Part shown: positions 37,047 to 48,289 of the stretch, in pieces
Layout of the letters: every line of letters starts with the position of its first letter
Numbering within the stretch: the first letter of the stretch is position 1
Source of the DNA: Diphasiastrum complanatum
Lineage: Eukaryota; Streptophyta; Lycopodiopsida; Lycopodiales; Lycopodiaceae
Direction of reading: 5' to 3'
NCBI GenBank assembly: GCA_029204225.1
Contig: MU832100.1
Location: 23,390-87,389 of the forward strand
DNA: 64,000 nucleotides
Made by a program: the position numbers and the translations under genes
The notes under the pieces: model-generated
What the model was told of the DNA's origin: nothing
What the model saw: only the letters and a program-made list of their open reading frames with translations
The model's database searches: none

Positions 37047-37829
37047 TGTTGAAAATTGTCACTTCTCACTTGACATTGGTTATTGTAAATATTGATCAAA
37101 CATTAGGATAATGTTGATGATCTGATTTCACATGTGTGGACCCTGTTTCCATGCATGATATGACTAGTTTTTTAGTCAAGTTGATAGTCACCTAGAAATT
37201 AGCCTTTCCTTGCATGTGCATGAGTAAATGCTTCCACATGGCAAGTGGATGTTCACACGTGTGTATAGAGTACTAGAAGATAAGAGTTGACCATTTTCCT
37301 TAGATCCTATTTTGTAGGAAATATTCCTATATTCTAGGAGACTAGATTTTTAGATTTTAGCCATATTCTAGAAGGTCAACTTTTGGATAAGAATCAAGGA
37401 TGGATCAAATGGATAGATCTGAGTGATGTGGCACTCTTCACACTTGTGAAGACCTACTGACTGTACCAGACTCGTGGATGTACTTGATCCATAAAAAGAT
37501 CATCATTTGGCTAAGAAGATTGATGAGACTTCTGCATTCTACACTTTTGTGAGATTTCTAGTCATTTGTCTTGTGATTTCTATGAGTGATTGCTATCTAG
37601 GACTATTGTACTTGTTGTTTTAGGTGCAAGCCATATTGTGGACAGTACTCCACACGTGTGAGGCTGCTCTCACTAATTTATGACGTGTTGATCCATTGCT
37701 CTTGCTTAAATCCATGTTAGTGAATCTAGATCAAGATCTAATGTGTAGAACTTGATAGATCCATTGATTAAGCAACCAATAACTCTCTATGATTGTTAAG
37801 TACAATCATTGTAACCGTAAAATTTATCA
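37047..37829 (+). mobile_element. Element E 5' LTR
   Basis: 783 bp, TGTTGAAAATTG to AATTTATCA. It lacks a segment of about 70 bp present in the 3' copy around 42465-42545. Confidence 0.95.
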
Positions 37830-37841
37830 TGGTATCAGAGC
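37830..37841 (+). promoter_or_regulatory. Primer-binding site of element E
   Basis: TGGTATCAGAGC, exact initiator-Met tRNA primer site, directly after the LTR. Confidence 0.95.
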
Positions 37842-38423
37842 TAAGTAAGAGACTGATCATTGAATCATAAATCTTGTAAAGATCATTGGCAAAATTTGTT
37901 TTTGGCCAATACTAGTGATGGCGAGTTCATCTAGAGTGATAGCTTGAATTTATTTGGATCAAATCGACTTGGAGGCTGTGAATGTACTTTTCACACATGT
38001 GAAACCGTACAACAACTTTTATTTCAAGTTACTTTGTGTTTTTTGGTCCCAAAATCATTATACTAGTTCATTTTTTGTGCTTTTTGAAGCATAGTATTGA
38101 TCTAGACTCAATCTAGCTAATGCCTATAACCAAATAGAGTTTTGGATCATTGAAGCATTTCTTTTTAGAGTCTAAGATCAGATCTTAGAGGCTGATTTGT
38201 TCAAATCCTTAGTGAAGTGAAATCTCTAAGAAAAGTGTAAAGCAATTTTTTTTTTGTGAGAGTGAAAGCTAGGAATTTTTGGCAAGATCTTTGTGTATCA
38301 TTCAAGCTTGTGTGCTAGTTTGATAGAGACAAGCCTATAGGCATTCTTGTAAGCTTTAGGCCCTTCATATATCTTTTAAAATTCAAAAATCTTTGTGATT
38401 TTAAGAAGAGCATTCATTCTACA

Positions 38424-39321
38424 ATGTCATCCATGGGTGGATATTTGATGGAATCAAGTGAGAGACTCACTTCCACAAATTATTCCATTTGGAAAGTGAG
38501 AATGGAATCACTCCTAGTGATCCATGATCTATTTGACATAGTTCAAGGAGTTGAGGAAGAGCCTCAAACTCCCCAAGAACAAGCCAAATACAAGAAGAGA
38601 GCAAGATTAGCTCTACATTGCATAAAGTTAAATGTATGCAATGACCTCTTGAAGGAGGTGTCTTCTTGTACCTCATCCAAAGAGGCTTGGGATTCATTAA
38701 AGAGCATCTATGAATCCAGTAATACTTCAAGAATCCTCATGCTAAGAAATTAAGTTTTCCAAAGCATGAAAGGAAGTGGAGAGAGTGGACAAGAGTATGT
38801 TCTTAGGATCAAATCTCTTAACAAGGAATTAAGTGCAATTAGGAGAGAAGATCCAAGATCAAGAGCTAGTACAAATCATCTTAAATGGCCTAGGTGATGA
38901 GTTCACCAACTTAGTCCAATCATTTGCTATTCAAGACACTCTTCCATCCATTGAAAAGTTGCACAATGTTCTTGTGGCCAAGGAGAGTAGGCTTCTACAC
39001 CTCAAGACAAGAATGGATGGCATGTCACTTAATGGAGGAGAGGAGAAAGCAAATTTTACATCCAAAAGCAAGAAGAAGCAACATCCATTCAAGAACAATC
39101 AAGGCAAGGAGGCCGAGATGAAGAATGGAGGATCTACATCCAAAGGCAAGGTGAAGAACAAGGCAAAGCTCAAGTGTTTCTTTTGTGGAAAGAAAGGACA
39201 CTTTGCCTCGGAATGCTACTTGAAGAAGAATCTACAAGCAAATGGAGATCAAGGGAACATTGCTCAAGAGGAAGAAGATGAGGATGGATTCAATACATCC
39301 TTGATGGTTGCATCTACATGA
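38424..39321 (+). pseudogene. Element E: gag
   Basis: ATG at 38424 (MSSMGGYLMESSERLTSTNY) opens a copia gag: SIWKVRMESLLVIHDLFDIV, YKKRARLALHCIKLNVCNDL, SKEAWDSLKSIYESSNTSRI. A TAA at 38751-38753 interrupts it, and a frameshift near 38835 moves to the frame of 38833-39321. That frame reads LVQIILNGLGDEFTNLVQSF, a Lys-rich stretch, and the zinc knuckle CFFCGKKGHFASEC. It ends TGA at 39319-39321. The spacing from the PBS (582 nt) is long compared with D. Element F has a sister gag at 56620. Confidence 0.9.
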
Positions 39322-40257
39322 ACTTCAAGTCAAGACACATGGTGGATAGATAGTGGGGCTAGTTCCCACATGTCTTTTAACAAGCATTATTTCTCCACTC
39401 TTCTATCTTCTAATGACTCTAAGAAGTCAATATACACTGCTAGTGATCAAGCATGCAAGATAGATGGCATATGATCTATTCCTCTTTGCTTAGGCACATC
39501 TAAAAGGATAGATCTAGATAATGTTTTGTATGTTTCTACCATTTCAAGAAACTTTCTTAGTGTAGGACAATTAATGGACAATGGACTAGATGTACACTTC
39601 AAGAATGGAGTTTGTTCCATCTTGAAAAATGATAAGTGCATAGCTAGTGGCATTAAGCAAGGTAGACTATTTAAGTTGGATGCTAATGTTGCAAATGAAA
39701 GTGTGAACCTGGCTAGGGAGGAGCTATCTCAAGTGGAGCTATGGCATAAGAGATTAGGCCATCCTAATCTTCAATCTATGGAGTCAATGGCAAGCAAGGA
39801 ACTAGCTCTCGGCCTACCAAGAGCCTTCAAGAAGTGTGGAAAGATGTGTGGGGCATGTGGCCTTGCAAAGTCACACAAGTCTTCTTACAAGAGATCTTCA
39901 TCAAGATCTACCTCTCCCTTGGATCTCATACATTCTGATGTACATAGTTTTTCACATGCAAGTAATGGAGGTGCTTTGATGTATGTAACTTATATAGATG
40001 ATTGTACTAGATTCACATGGATTGAGTTACTATCAAAGAAAAGTCTTGTTTATGAAGCTTTCATTAAGTTCAAGTCTCTAGTAGAGAAGCAACTTAGTAC
40101 TTCCATCAAAGCACTAAGATGTGATAATGGAGGAGAGTACACCTCCAATAAAATGAAAGACTTTTGTGAGATCAATGGCATTAAATTGCAATACACTTGT
40201 TCCTACACCCCCCCAACAAAATGGGGTGGCCGAGAGGAAAAATGGGAGTCTATGTGA
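39322..40257 (+). pseudogene. Element E: protease and integrase core
   Basis: The protease box is TWWIDSGASSHMSFNKHYFS. A TGA near 39472 breaks the frame. It then continues NVLYVSTISRNFLSVGQLMD, the HHCC zinc site (ELWHKRLGHPNLQSMESM, CGAC), LIHSDVHSFS with the first Asp, and ALRCDNGGEYTSNKMKDFC with the second. The frame is lost at a run of seven C residues near 40208, in the TPQQNGVAER motif. The following frame starts 92 nt earlier and carries on with the motif, so it is a one-base indel in a homopolymer. Confidence 0.9.
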
Positions 40258-41743
40258 GTGTGCAAAGTCTTTAAGACTTGATGCATCACTTCCCATCTCT
40301 TTTTGGGGAGAAGTTATAACATGTGCTAATTACTTGTGTAATAGACTTCCTAGTAGTGCTATAGATGGGATCTCACCTTATCAAACCTTGTCTGATAAGA
40401 AACCCAATGTAAAAGATTTTAAGGTCTTTGGATGTATTTGTTATGTTCACATCCCTTTGGAGACAAGAAGGAAGGAAGATGATACCTCCTTCAAAGGGAT
40501 CTTTGTTGGCTATGGAGAAAATAGCAAGGGCTATAGGATATATGATCCTATATCCAAGAAAGTAAAGGTAAGCAAGGATTTACTTTTTGATGAGTCACAA
40601 TTTGCTAAGAGCTTGTCAAATGGATCTTACCCATTGTGCATGAAAGATCTTGACAAACCCAAGGATAGAGACATGGATCCAAGTCAAAAGGGGCCGAGAA
40701 GATCATCAAGAAGCAAGGACGAGCCCTCAAGGCTCACCTATGTGGACAAGGAAAAGCAAAAGAAAGACTCTACACCTTGTACCTCTTACTCCTTCTTAGC
40801 TACATTGCTTGAAGAACCATCATCTTTTGAAGAAGCATATAAATCTAAAATTTGGAGAGATGCAATGCAAGTAGAGTATGATGCATTAGAAGAAAATCAT
40901 ACTTGGAATCTTGTAAATCTTCCAGGAGGGAAGAAACCACTTGGATGTAAGTGGATTTATAGAATAAAGTACAATCAAGATGGATCTATTAGTAAGTACA
41001 AAGCTAGGCTTGTTGCTAAGGGATTTTTTCAAATAAACGGATTGGATTCTGAAGAAACATTTGCACATGTAGCTAAGCTTGTAACTATTAGATTAATCAT
41101 TTGCATTGCTACTTTGTTCAAGTGGGATCTCTATCAAATGGATGTGACAAATGCCTTCTTGAATGGCTTCTTAGAAGAGGAAATCTACATGATGCAACTC
41201 GAGGGCTTCATCAAGGTTGGTAAGGAGCAAAAGGTGTGCTACTTAAGGAAGAGCCTATATGGCTTGAAGCAAGCACCTAGAGCTTGGTACTCTAGGTTCC
41301 ATGATTTTTTCTATTCTCTTGGCTTTGTACTAAGTGCTTATGAACCTTCTTTATATCTCAAATGTAATAAAGGAATGATCATCATTTTGGTACTTTATGT
41401 TGATGACATCATTTTGATAGGAAATGATGATGAAGGCATAAGCAAAGTAAAAGTTGATTTATCTAGTGAGTTCAAGATGGTAGATCTAGGCTTCCTAAAG
41501 TTTATACTTGGGATAGAAGTGTCTAGAAGTAGCAATTGTACTTTCATAAGTCAATCTAAGTATGCTACTTCCATTCTTGAAAGATTTGGTATGAAATATT
41601 GTAAGGGGATTGACACCCCTATGGAGCATGTTGTGAAAGCAACTAATGAAGGTGATGAAGCATCCTTTGAGGACATCACCCTCTTTAGGAAGCTTATAGG
41701 CTCTCTAATCTATTTGACCATCGCTGGACCTGACTTTGTGTAA
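40166..41743 (+). CDS. Element E: integrase C-terminus and reverse transcriptase
   Basis: 525 codons are open. They begin just before QQNGVAERKNGSLCECAKSL, which carries the third integrase acid, then VFGCICYVHIPLETRRKEDD and GYGENSKGYRIYDPISKKVK. A charged linker follows. RT starts at IWRDAMQVEYDALEENHTWN and has WIYRIKYNQDGSISKYKARL, WDLYQMDVTNAFLNGFLEEE, YGLKQAPRAWYSRF, the active site LVLYVDDIILIGNDD, GFLKFILGIEVSRS and KLIGSLIYLTIAGPDFV. The stop at 41741 comes where copia proteins normally continue into the connection domain. All RT catalytic residues look intact. The nominal first ATG is an artefact of the frameshift, not a true start. Confidence 0.92.
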   Translation: MRSMALNCNTLVPTPPQQNGVAERKNGSLCECAKSLRLDASLPISFWGEVITCANYLCNRLPSSAIDGISPYQTLSDKKPNVKDFKVFGCICYVHIPLETRRKEDDTSFKGIFVGYGENSKGYRIYDPISKKVKVSKDLLFDESQFAKSLSNGSYPLCMKDLDKPKDRDMDPSQKGPRRSSRSKDEPSRLTYVDKEKQKKDSTPCTSYSFLATLLEEPSSFEEAYKSKIWRDAMQVEYDALEENHTWNLVNLPGGKKPLGCKWIYRIKYNQDGSISKYKARLVAKGFFQINGLDSEETFAHVAKLVTIRLIICIATLFKWDLYQMDVTNAFLNGFLEEEIYMMQLEGFIKVGKEQKVCYLRKSLYGLKQAPRAWYSRFHDFFYSLGFVLSAYEPSLYLKCNKGMIIILVLYVDDIILIGNDDEGISKVKVDLSSEFKMVDLGFLKFILGIEVSRSSNCTFISQSKYATSILERFGMKYCKGIDTPMEHVVKATNEGDEASFEDITLFRKLIGSLIYLTIAGPDFV

Positions 41744-42355
41744 GCAAGTTGAGTCAGTATGCAAGCTCCTTTAGTTCATCATTGGAAAAGTGTCAAAAGA
41801 GTACTTAGATATGTTTCTAGTACTAGATTTTTTGGCATACTTTATGAAGGATCTACCTTGCACTTGAGAGCCTACTTGGATTCAGATTTTGCAGGTGACA
41901 AGATGGATAGGAAGTCCATTAGTGCATTTGCAACATTTCTTTGTGGAGGAGTAATATCTCGGCTTTCCAAAAAGCAAGATACAATCTCACTATCTTCTTG
42001 TGAAGCCGAGTACAATGCATTGACTTTAACAACCAAAGAGCCCCTATGACTAAGAAGACTCTTAATGGAACTACATGTGCTAGAGGCCGAGGAGATCCCT
42101 TACATATTTTGTGAAAATCAAGCTTCTCAACAAATTGCTTCAAATCCTATCTTCCTTGCTAGAACAAAGCATATTGAGATAGCTCACCGCTTTGTGAGGG
42201 AGAAGGTACAATCCAAGGAGGTGCAACTACATCATGTACCATCATCCGAATGCATAGCTGATATCTTAACCAAGCCATTTTCCAAAGATCCATTTTTTAA
42301 GTTAAGATATGCTCTTGAAATTGTAGATAGATGTACATTAGATTTGCCAAGTTAG
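41744..42355 (+). pseudogene. Element E: RNase H
   Basis: 41759-42049 reads PLVHHWKSVKRVLRYVSSTR, LDSDFAGDKMDRKSISAFAT and DTISLSSCEAEYNALTLTTK. A TGA at about 42047 replaces the Trp of the usual ALWLRRLL. 42065-42355 reads CENQASQQIASNPIFLARTK, HIEIAHRFVREKVQSKEVQL and CIADILTKPFSKDPFFKLRY. The stop lies about 10 nt before the polypurine tract. Confidence 0.92.
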
Positions 42356-42368
42356 AAGTGAGAAGGAG

Positions 42369-43231
42369 TGTTGAAAATTGTCACTTCTCACTTGACATTG
42401 GTTATTGTAAATATTGATCAAACATTAGAATAATGTTGATGATCTGACTTCACATGTGTGGAGCCTGTTCCCACATGTGAAAGGATGTACTTTTCATACT
42501 TGTATATATCTAAATTGATTTTGTATCAATCTAGTTAGTGTGAACATGATATGACTAGTTTTTTAGTCAAGTTGACTAGTCACCTAAAAATTAGCCTTTC
42601 CTTGCATGTGCATGAGTAAATGCTCCCACATGGCAAGTGGATGTTCAAACGTGTGTATAGAGTACTAGAAGATAAGAGTTGACCATTTTCCTTAGATCCT
42701 ATTTTGTAGGGAATACTCCTATATTCTAGGAGACTAGCTTTTTGGATTTAGCCATATTCTAGAAGGTCAACTTTTGGATAAGGATCAAGGATGGATCAAA
42801 TGGATAGATCTGAGTGATGTGGCACTCTTCACACGTGTGAAGACCTACTGGACTATACTAGACTCGTGGATGTACTTGATCCATAAAAGGATCATCATTT
42901 TTCTAAGAAGATTGATGAGACTTTTGCATTCTACACTTTTGTGAGATTTCTAGTCATTTGTCTTGTGATTTCTATGAGTGATTGCTATCTAGGACTATTG
43001 TACTTGTTGTTTCAGGTGCAGGCCATACTGTGGACAGTACTCCACACGTGTGAGGCCGCTCTCACTAATTTATAATGCGTTGATTTATTGCTCTTGCTTA
43101 AATCCATGTGTAGTGAATCTAGATCAAGATCTAATGTGTAGAACTTGATAGATCCATTGATTAAGCAACCAATAACTCTCTTTGATTGTTAAGTACAATC
43201 ATTATTGTCCTAAAAACTGTAAAATTTATCA
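42369..43231 (+). mobile_element. Element E 3' LTR
   Basis: 863 bp, same ends as the 5' copy, with an additional block near 42465-42545. Confidence 0.95.
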
Positions 43232-43401
43232 AATAATAAATTATAGTAATATAACTGGTTTTTATCCCTCAATCAAATAGATTTAAATTCTAGATATAAA
43301 TAAAATAGTGACACACAAAGTCATAAATTACAATAAGTGAACTAGTTAGTATTACTCAATTTAATATATTTAAATCTTAGAGAATAACAAATTAGCATTA
43401 C

Positions 43402-44800
43402 TTGAAAAGCTAATAACCACCATATGTCATTTTCAAACTGCACACTAAACTTTAGACCCTCCGAGTTTGCAGTATTGCTTAATGCTAAATTCATGAGTGT
43501 AACACTAACCCTTTCCAACTTTTGTCCCTTTATTGCTTCTGATTCATCTAATTTCAGCACTAATATCAACTTTGGAACACTTTCATTTATGATTTTATAA
43601 AATTTTACAATAAATCACCAAAATGTTGTTGGCACAATCATATGACAAAGTGCCAACTTTTGAATTATAAATTTCATTGATATGGTAACAAATACCGATG
43701 ATTTTTTGCATACCCCTATTCAACAATCCCTCTTTCATTTGATTTGAAATGGCCGAGTCGTCGAAAATTTTGCTAGGTGTACTTGCCCAAATGCCTCTTT
43801 GATAAATTTAAACATTGTGGCATGTGCATCTCTGGTAATACCAAAATAACCACATGCTCCTTGTATCAATTTTATATCAATTATCTTACCAACTTCACTC
43901 ATAAGGTCCTCCGTAATCTTGGACTTGATTCAAGAGTGTTGTTTAGACTTGTTGTTGACTTGGCTGTTAGTATTGCACTCAACGATTTTCCAATCGTCGT
44001 TGTCTTTCGGAATAAGATTTAGAAAACAAACTACAATCACACCAATGAAATTGAAAGACACAAATATTTCAAAACAAAGTCCTACTTGAAAGCCCAAATT
44101 TCTTTTTTGGTAATCTCCATTTGATGAAAGTTCGTCAATGCCTTTTAACACAACTCTTTTTCGCTTTACTTTGTAGTTTCTTACCCAATATTTGTATTTT
44201 CTCATTTATTTGATAATATGAGGTATGCAATGTTTGTATAACTAGTTTCATATGATCATTTTCTTGATTAAAATTTAATATAAGATTATGCAAACAAGAA
44301 TTATCTAATTTCAAAATTTTGTTACCTTTTCTTGTTTGCAATAACTAATATTCTTTTTCTTTGTAGTCAGTAAGAAAACTATTCAGCATATTTTCCAAAC
44401 ATGAGATCTTTTGCATTCAGTTACTAATGCCATAACTTTTCAATATTTCAAAATAACCCCATAGACCATTGTTTACTTCACACCAAGAAATATGAGTTGT
44501 GTGACTGATCCAAAGGTAGGATGTTGCATCGAACTTGGTTCTAATAAATATATCCTTTTAACACAGTAGACCATTGTTTCCTTCACATAAAAACATTATG
44601 ATTTGTGTGACTGATCCAAAGTAAGGGTGTTGCATTGAGCTTGGTTCTTTTGCATATAAACTTCCATCAGCCCATAGATCACAAATTTTCTTGTTCTCCA
44701 TCCTATGATGCATGATATCGAGAGTTGACAATGTGGATCCTTTCACAGTCCTTTTTGACATTGGAGCGTATTTTGTAGAAAGATTAATATGGAGATGATT
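43402..44800 (-). pseudogene. Uncharacterised family, copy 2: 5' part
   Basis: The minus strand reads HLHINLSTKYAPMSKR, NKKICDLWADGSLYAKEPSS and HPYFGSVTQIIMFLCEGNNG (44761-44558), then a coiled-coil-like KLVIQTLHTSYYQINEKIQI block (44341-44135). Next come GACGYFGI, LDESEAIKGQKLERVSVTLM and DIWWLLAFQ, ending in a GT splice donor at 43401. The motifs match copy 1 in order. A tandem duplication of about 104 bp repeats the HPYFGS...NNGLL segment (44462-44543 and 44566-44648). Frameshifts are frequent. Together with 36948-37026 and 34325-35708 this forms one gene expanded to more than 10 kb by insertions. Confidence 0.65.
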
Positions 44801-45409
44801 CTTAGATATCTTGATACTAGATAAATAAATCCGATAGACACAAAACTATTGAATATGTTGCAAGGTACTAAAACATGAAATCATAGGATGAGTTTGTGTA
44901 TTAACTGAAATTTTTTGAACCACAACAACTTTCTTGTTTGGTACGCAATTAAAAGGTTTGCAATTATGATGCAAAGCCATTTTCAATGGATATGTGTCAA
45001 AATTGCAAATTTTGGAACTTCAAAATTTTTTATTCACATTGGCACTCATTGCAATCCAATTGGTTCAAATTTTTTTGGATGATATTTAGTTCACTAATTT
45101 TGTCCTCCTTTGATGTTTAAGCGATGAGTAGGAGGGAACTTTGTTTTGTTGTTTTCCAGCTGGAATGAAAGACAAGATTTGCATTTACAAAAGAGGTGAT
45201 GTTAGTTAATATAGGTACATCATCTTGGACCTCATGCATTGTGGCTATCCAACTTCTAATTAATTACACATGTTATCGGTGGGCTTAAGTCATTAGAGCT
45301 ACATGAGGAGACTAGAAATTTAGTCGAAGTTTTAAAAATCAACGATTTTCTCTCTCCTACTTGGCATTCCTTAGAAGGCCCTTTTGGAGTTTGGATTTTT
45401 TCTAATGAA
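44801..45409. other. No recognised gene
   Basis: AT-rich. The stretch around 45365-45400 includes an inverted match to 24880-24900 (CCAAACTCCAAAAGG). Confidence 0.3.
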
Positions 45410-47310
45410 ATCCATTAGGTTAAGTGCCAATCTTCCTAAATCCTTTTGGGGTGAAGCTTTGATGTGGCCAATTGTCTTTATAATAGGTGGCCAATTGCAC
45501 TATTGGATGGTAAGACAACTTTTGAAGATCTTTTTGGTAGGAGGCTGATTGTCAATTTTTCAAAACTTTTGGATGTACTTGCTATGTCAACACTACACTT
45601 CATGATAGGACTAAAGAAGATCCTTCATCAAAGGAGAGTATTTTTGTTGGATATAGTAAAGTAAGTAAAGCATACAAAGTGTACATTTCTTCAACAAGAA
45701 AAGTGGTCAAAGTAGGGATGTCATATTTGATGAAGAAATTATTTCAAAGGTTGATGTTGATGTTAGTAATGGATCTAACACTTTTGAGGATAGTGATGGT
45801 GATGGTTTTTGGATGGAGGTGATGTAGGTGCTTCTACAAGTCAAAACTTGAGGATGACATCAAGACAAAAGTCAAATCCATCAAGACTCACATATTATGA
45901 GAAGGATAACCAAGCTGTAGAAGGTACAAACTTTGCTTTCCTAACTTATTTTTAATGTATCTAGTTGTGTAGAGGATGCATTGCAAAAGAAGGATTGGAT
46001 CCAAGCAATGCATCATGAGTATCAAGCTCTTATGAAGAACAACACTTGGAGGTTGGTGAAGCCTTCCACAAGGCAAGTAGGCAATTGGATGCAAATGGAT
46101 CTTCAAGGAGAACAAAAATCAAGATATATCTATCAACAAGTACAATGCAAAGTTAGTGGCAAGAGGAGAAGCTCAAGAGTATGATATTGACTATGATGAG
46201 ACCTTTGCACCCATGGCAAAGATGGTAAGCATTTGATACATCATTTCTATTGTTAAACTTATTGATTGGGATCTATGAGTAATGGATGTTTCTAATGCTT
46301 CCTTGAATGGAGATCTTGATGAGAAAGTTTATATGGAGCAATATGAGGGCTACACATCTCAAGACAAGCCTATATGGTGTGCTTATTTCAAAATAGTTTG
46401 TATGGGCTTAAGCAAGTACCAAGGAGTTGGTATGCTAAGCTATTTTCTACTCTCTAAAACTTCATTAAGCGTGAGTATGATCATTCGCTCTACTTTAGAA
46501 TGAAAGGTAATAATGTTACTATCCTCTTAATTATCGTTTGCTCTACTTAAGAATGAATGGTAATGATGTTACTATCCTCTTAATTTATGCTCTTAATTTA
46601 TGTAAATGACATTATTTTGAGTGGTGGTGCTAAGCAAGATATAGATGATATCAAGATAGCTCTCAAAAATGAGTTTGAGATTCAAGAACTTGGTTACTTG
46701 CACTATATCTTATGAATAGAATGAGTAGGACTTCCAAACCTACTTTTATTTTTCAAGAGAAGTATGCTAACTCTATTCTTAGAAGATTTCATATGGATGA
46801 TTTTAAACTTGTTTCTACACCTATGGAATCTACTATAAAGCTAATTATTAGAAATAATGAAAGATCTTTCAAGGATGTTACTCTCGATAACAGGCTGATA
46901 GGATCTCCTATATATCTAACCATCGCAAGACCTGATCTAAGACATTGTGTTGGTAGATTAATTCAATTTATGCAAGATCCTAGTGAGTCTCATTGGAAGC
47001 TAAGAAAAAGAGTATTGAGATACATCTCGGGATCTAGAGATTTTGGCATCATCATGCACGGACGATCTACACCTAGCTTTTTATTGATTTTCAAATTTAG
47101 AATTTTCATGTGATCATATATATAGGAAGTCCATAAGTGCATATGCTAGTTTCGATTGATATGTAGCTTTATCTTGGATGTCAAAGAAACAAGCGACTAT
47201 CTCATTATCTTCCACCAAGGCCGAGTACAAAGCATTGACTACTTGCACCAAGGAAATGCTATGGATCAAAAAGATGATGTTGGAGGATTTGCGGACTCCA
47301 AGGCAATACT
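45410..47310 (+). pseudogene. Copia element H: integrase end, RT, RNase H (decayed)
   Basis: Starts with RLSANLPKSFWGEAL of the integrase end. RT fragments: MHHEYQALMKNNTWRLVKPS (45981 on), INKYNAKLVARGEAQEYDID, VMDVSNASLNGDLDEKVYME. The active-site box near 46600 reads LIYVNDIILSGG, so the second catalytic Asp is Asn. 46712-47113 has KPTFIFQEKYANSILRRFHM and IGSPIYLTIARPDLRHCVGR. RNase H fragments are RKSISAYAS and ATISLSSTKAEYKALT near 47210. A local duplication around 46500-46600 repeats TACTATCCTCTTAATT. Many stops; no LTR recognised at either end. Confidence 0.85.
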
Positions 47311-47554
47311 AACCCTAGTTAATAACTGAGAGAGATTTGGCACCCTTCATGTGTAAGTCCAACCCGATGATCAGATAGTTATTTGATTAGTTAGAAGCTA
47401 ATAAAAGGACTTTAGGCCTTTTCGCGGGGCTTTCAATGTCACAAGGCCTAATAGTCATGTTAGTGAATAAAAAGGGTTTCCCCCCATTTTCAAATTTCAA
47501 ATAATAAGGGAGGTGGAAATTGGCCAATATGATTTGAGTCCAAAGTCCTAAAAT

Positions 47555-47570
47555 CCACTATATATAGTGG
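47555..47570. promoter_or_regulatory. Perfect 16-bp palindrome with TATA box
   Basis: CCACTATATATAGTGG, self-complementary, with a TATATATA core. A CCAAT-like GGCCAATAT lies about 30 bp upstream (47522). This fits a promoter, possibly LTR-borne. Transcription is inferred, not shown. Confidence 0.45.
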
Positions 47571-47745
47571 TGGATTCGAGTTGTTAAAATTCTTTTTCTT
47601 CATTTCAATACAAGTAGGTTGAGCCTCTTATGGAATGGATATGAAATGTCCTTGCTCTTATCCTTTCCTTCTCTATCTCTAATGTTTCTTTGCATTTTCC
47701 AATTGTTGGATTTGATGCTTGTTGGAGTTTATCATTATTATACTT

Positions 47746-47911
<166 letters not shown>

Positions 47912-48289
47912 CTAAGGTACTTACTTCTAATTATATTTCAATCTGTTGTTAAAGCATGATCAAATTTTTCTGAAATGAAAATTTTGGAATGTTTCAGAGA
48001 AGAACAAGAGCATAAAGGTACATTTTTTATTTCAAAATTGCCGAAAGCTTCAGATGGAAAGTGCCATTCACTTTTGATTTTAGGCATGTATGACCAATCA
48101 AACACAATATCATGAAAGGACTCATGTATAAAGCCAAAGATCTATAATTATATGCGAGTGTAAAAGAGTTTCACATGAATGGTTAATGGATCGTAGTGCT
48201 AATGAATGTAGTGTTAATGGATCATAAGCATGTGCTTACTTATGAACTATGTTATCGCTCTCATGGGAACGGATCTTTGTGTGACAACT

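Larger units (their letters stand above)
37047..43231 (+). mobile_element. Full-length Ty1/copia element E with TSD AATAA
   Basis: LTRs are at 37047-37829 and 42369-43231, with TG...CA ends. AATAA duplications lie at 37042-37046 and 43232-43236. The PBS is at 37830 and a polypurine tract (AGAAGGAG) lies just before 42369. By-hand LTR comparison shows about 28 substitutions, an extra block of about 70 bp in the 3' LTR and small indels, again near 3.6 percent. The element sits in the intron of copy 2 of the uncharacterised family, in the opposite orientation to that gene. Confidence 0.95.

Noticed and set aside
40166-40257. Programmed frameshift in copia E
   Set aside because: Plant copia elements normally encode one polyprotein; the site is a homopolymer indel in a conserved motif.
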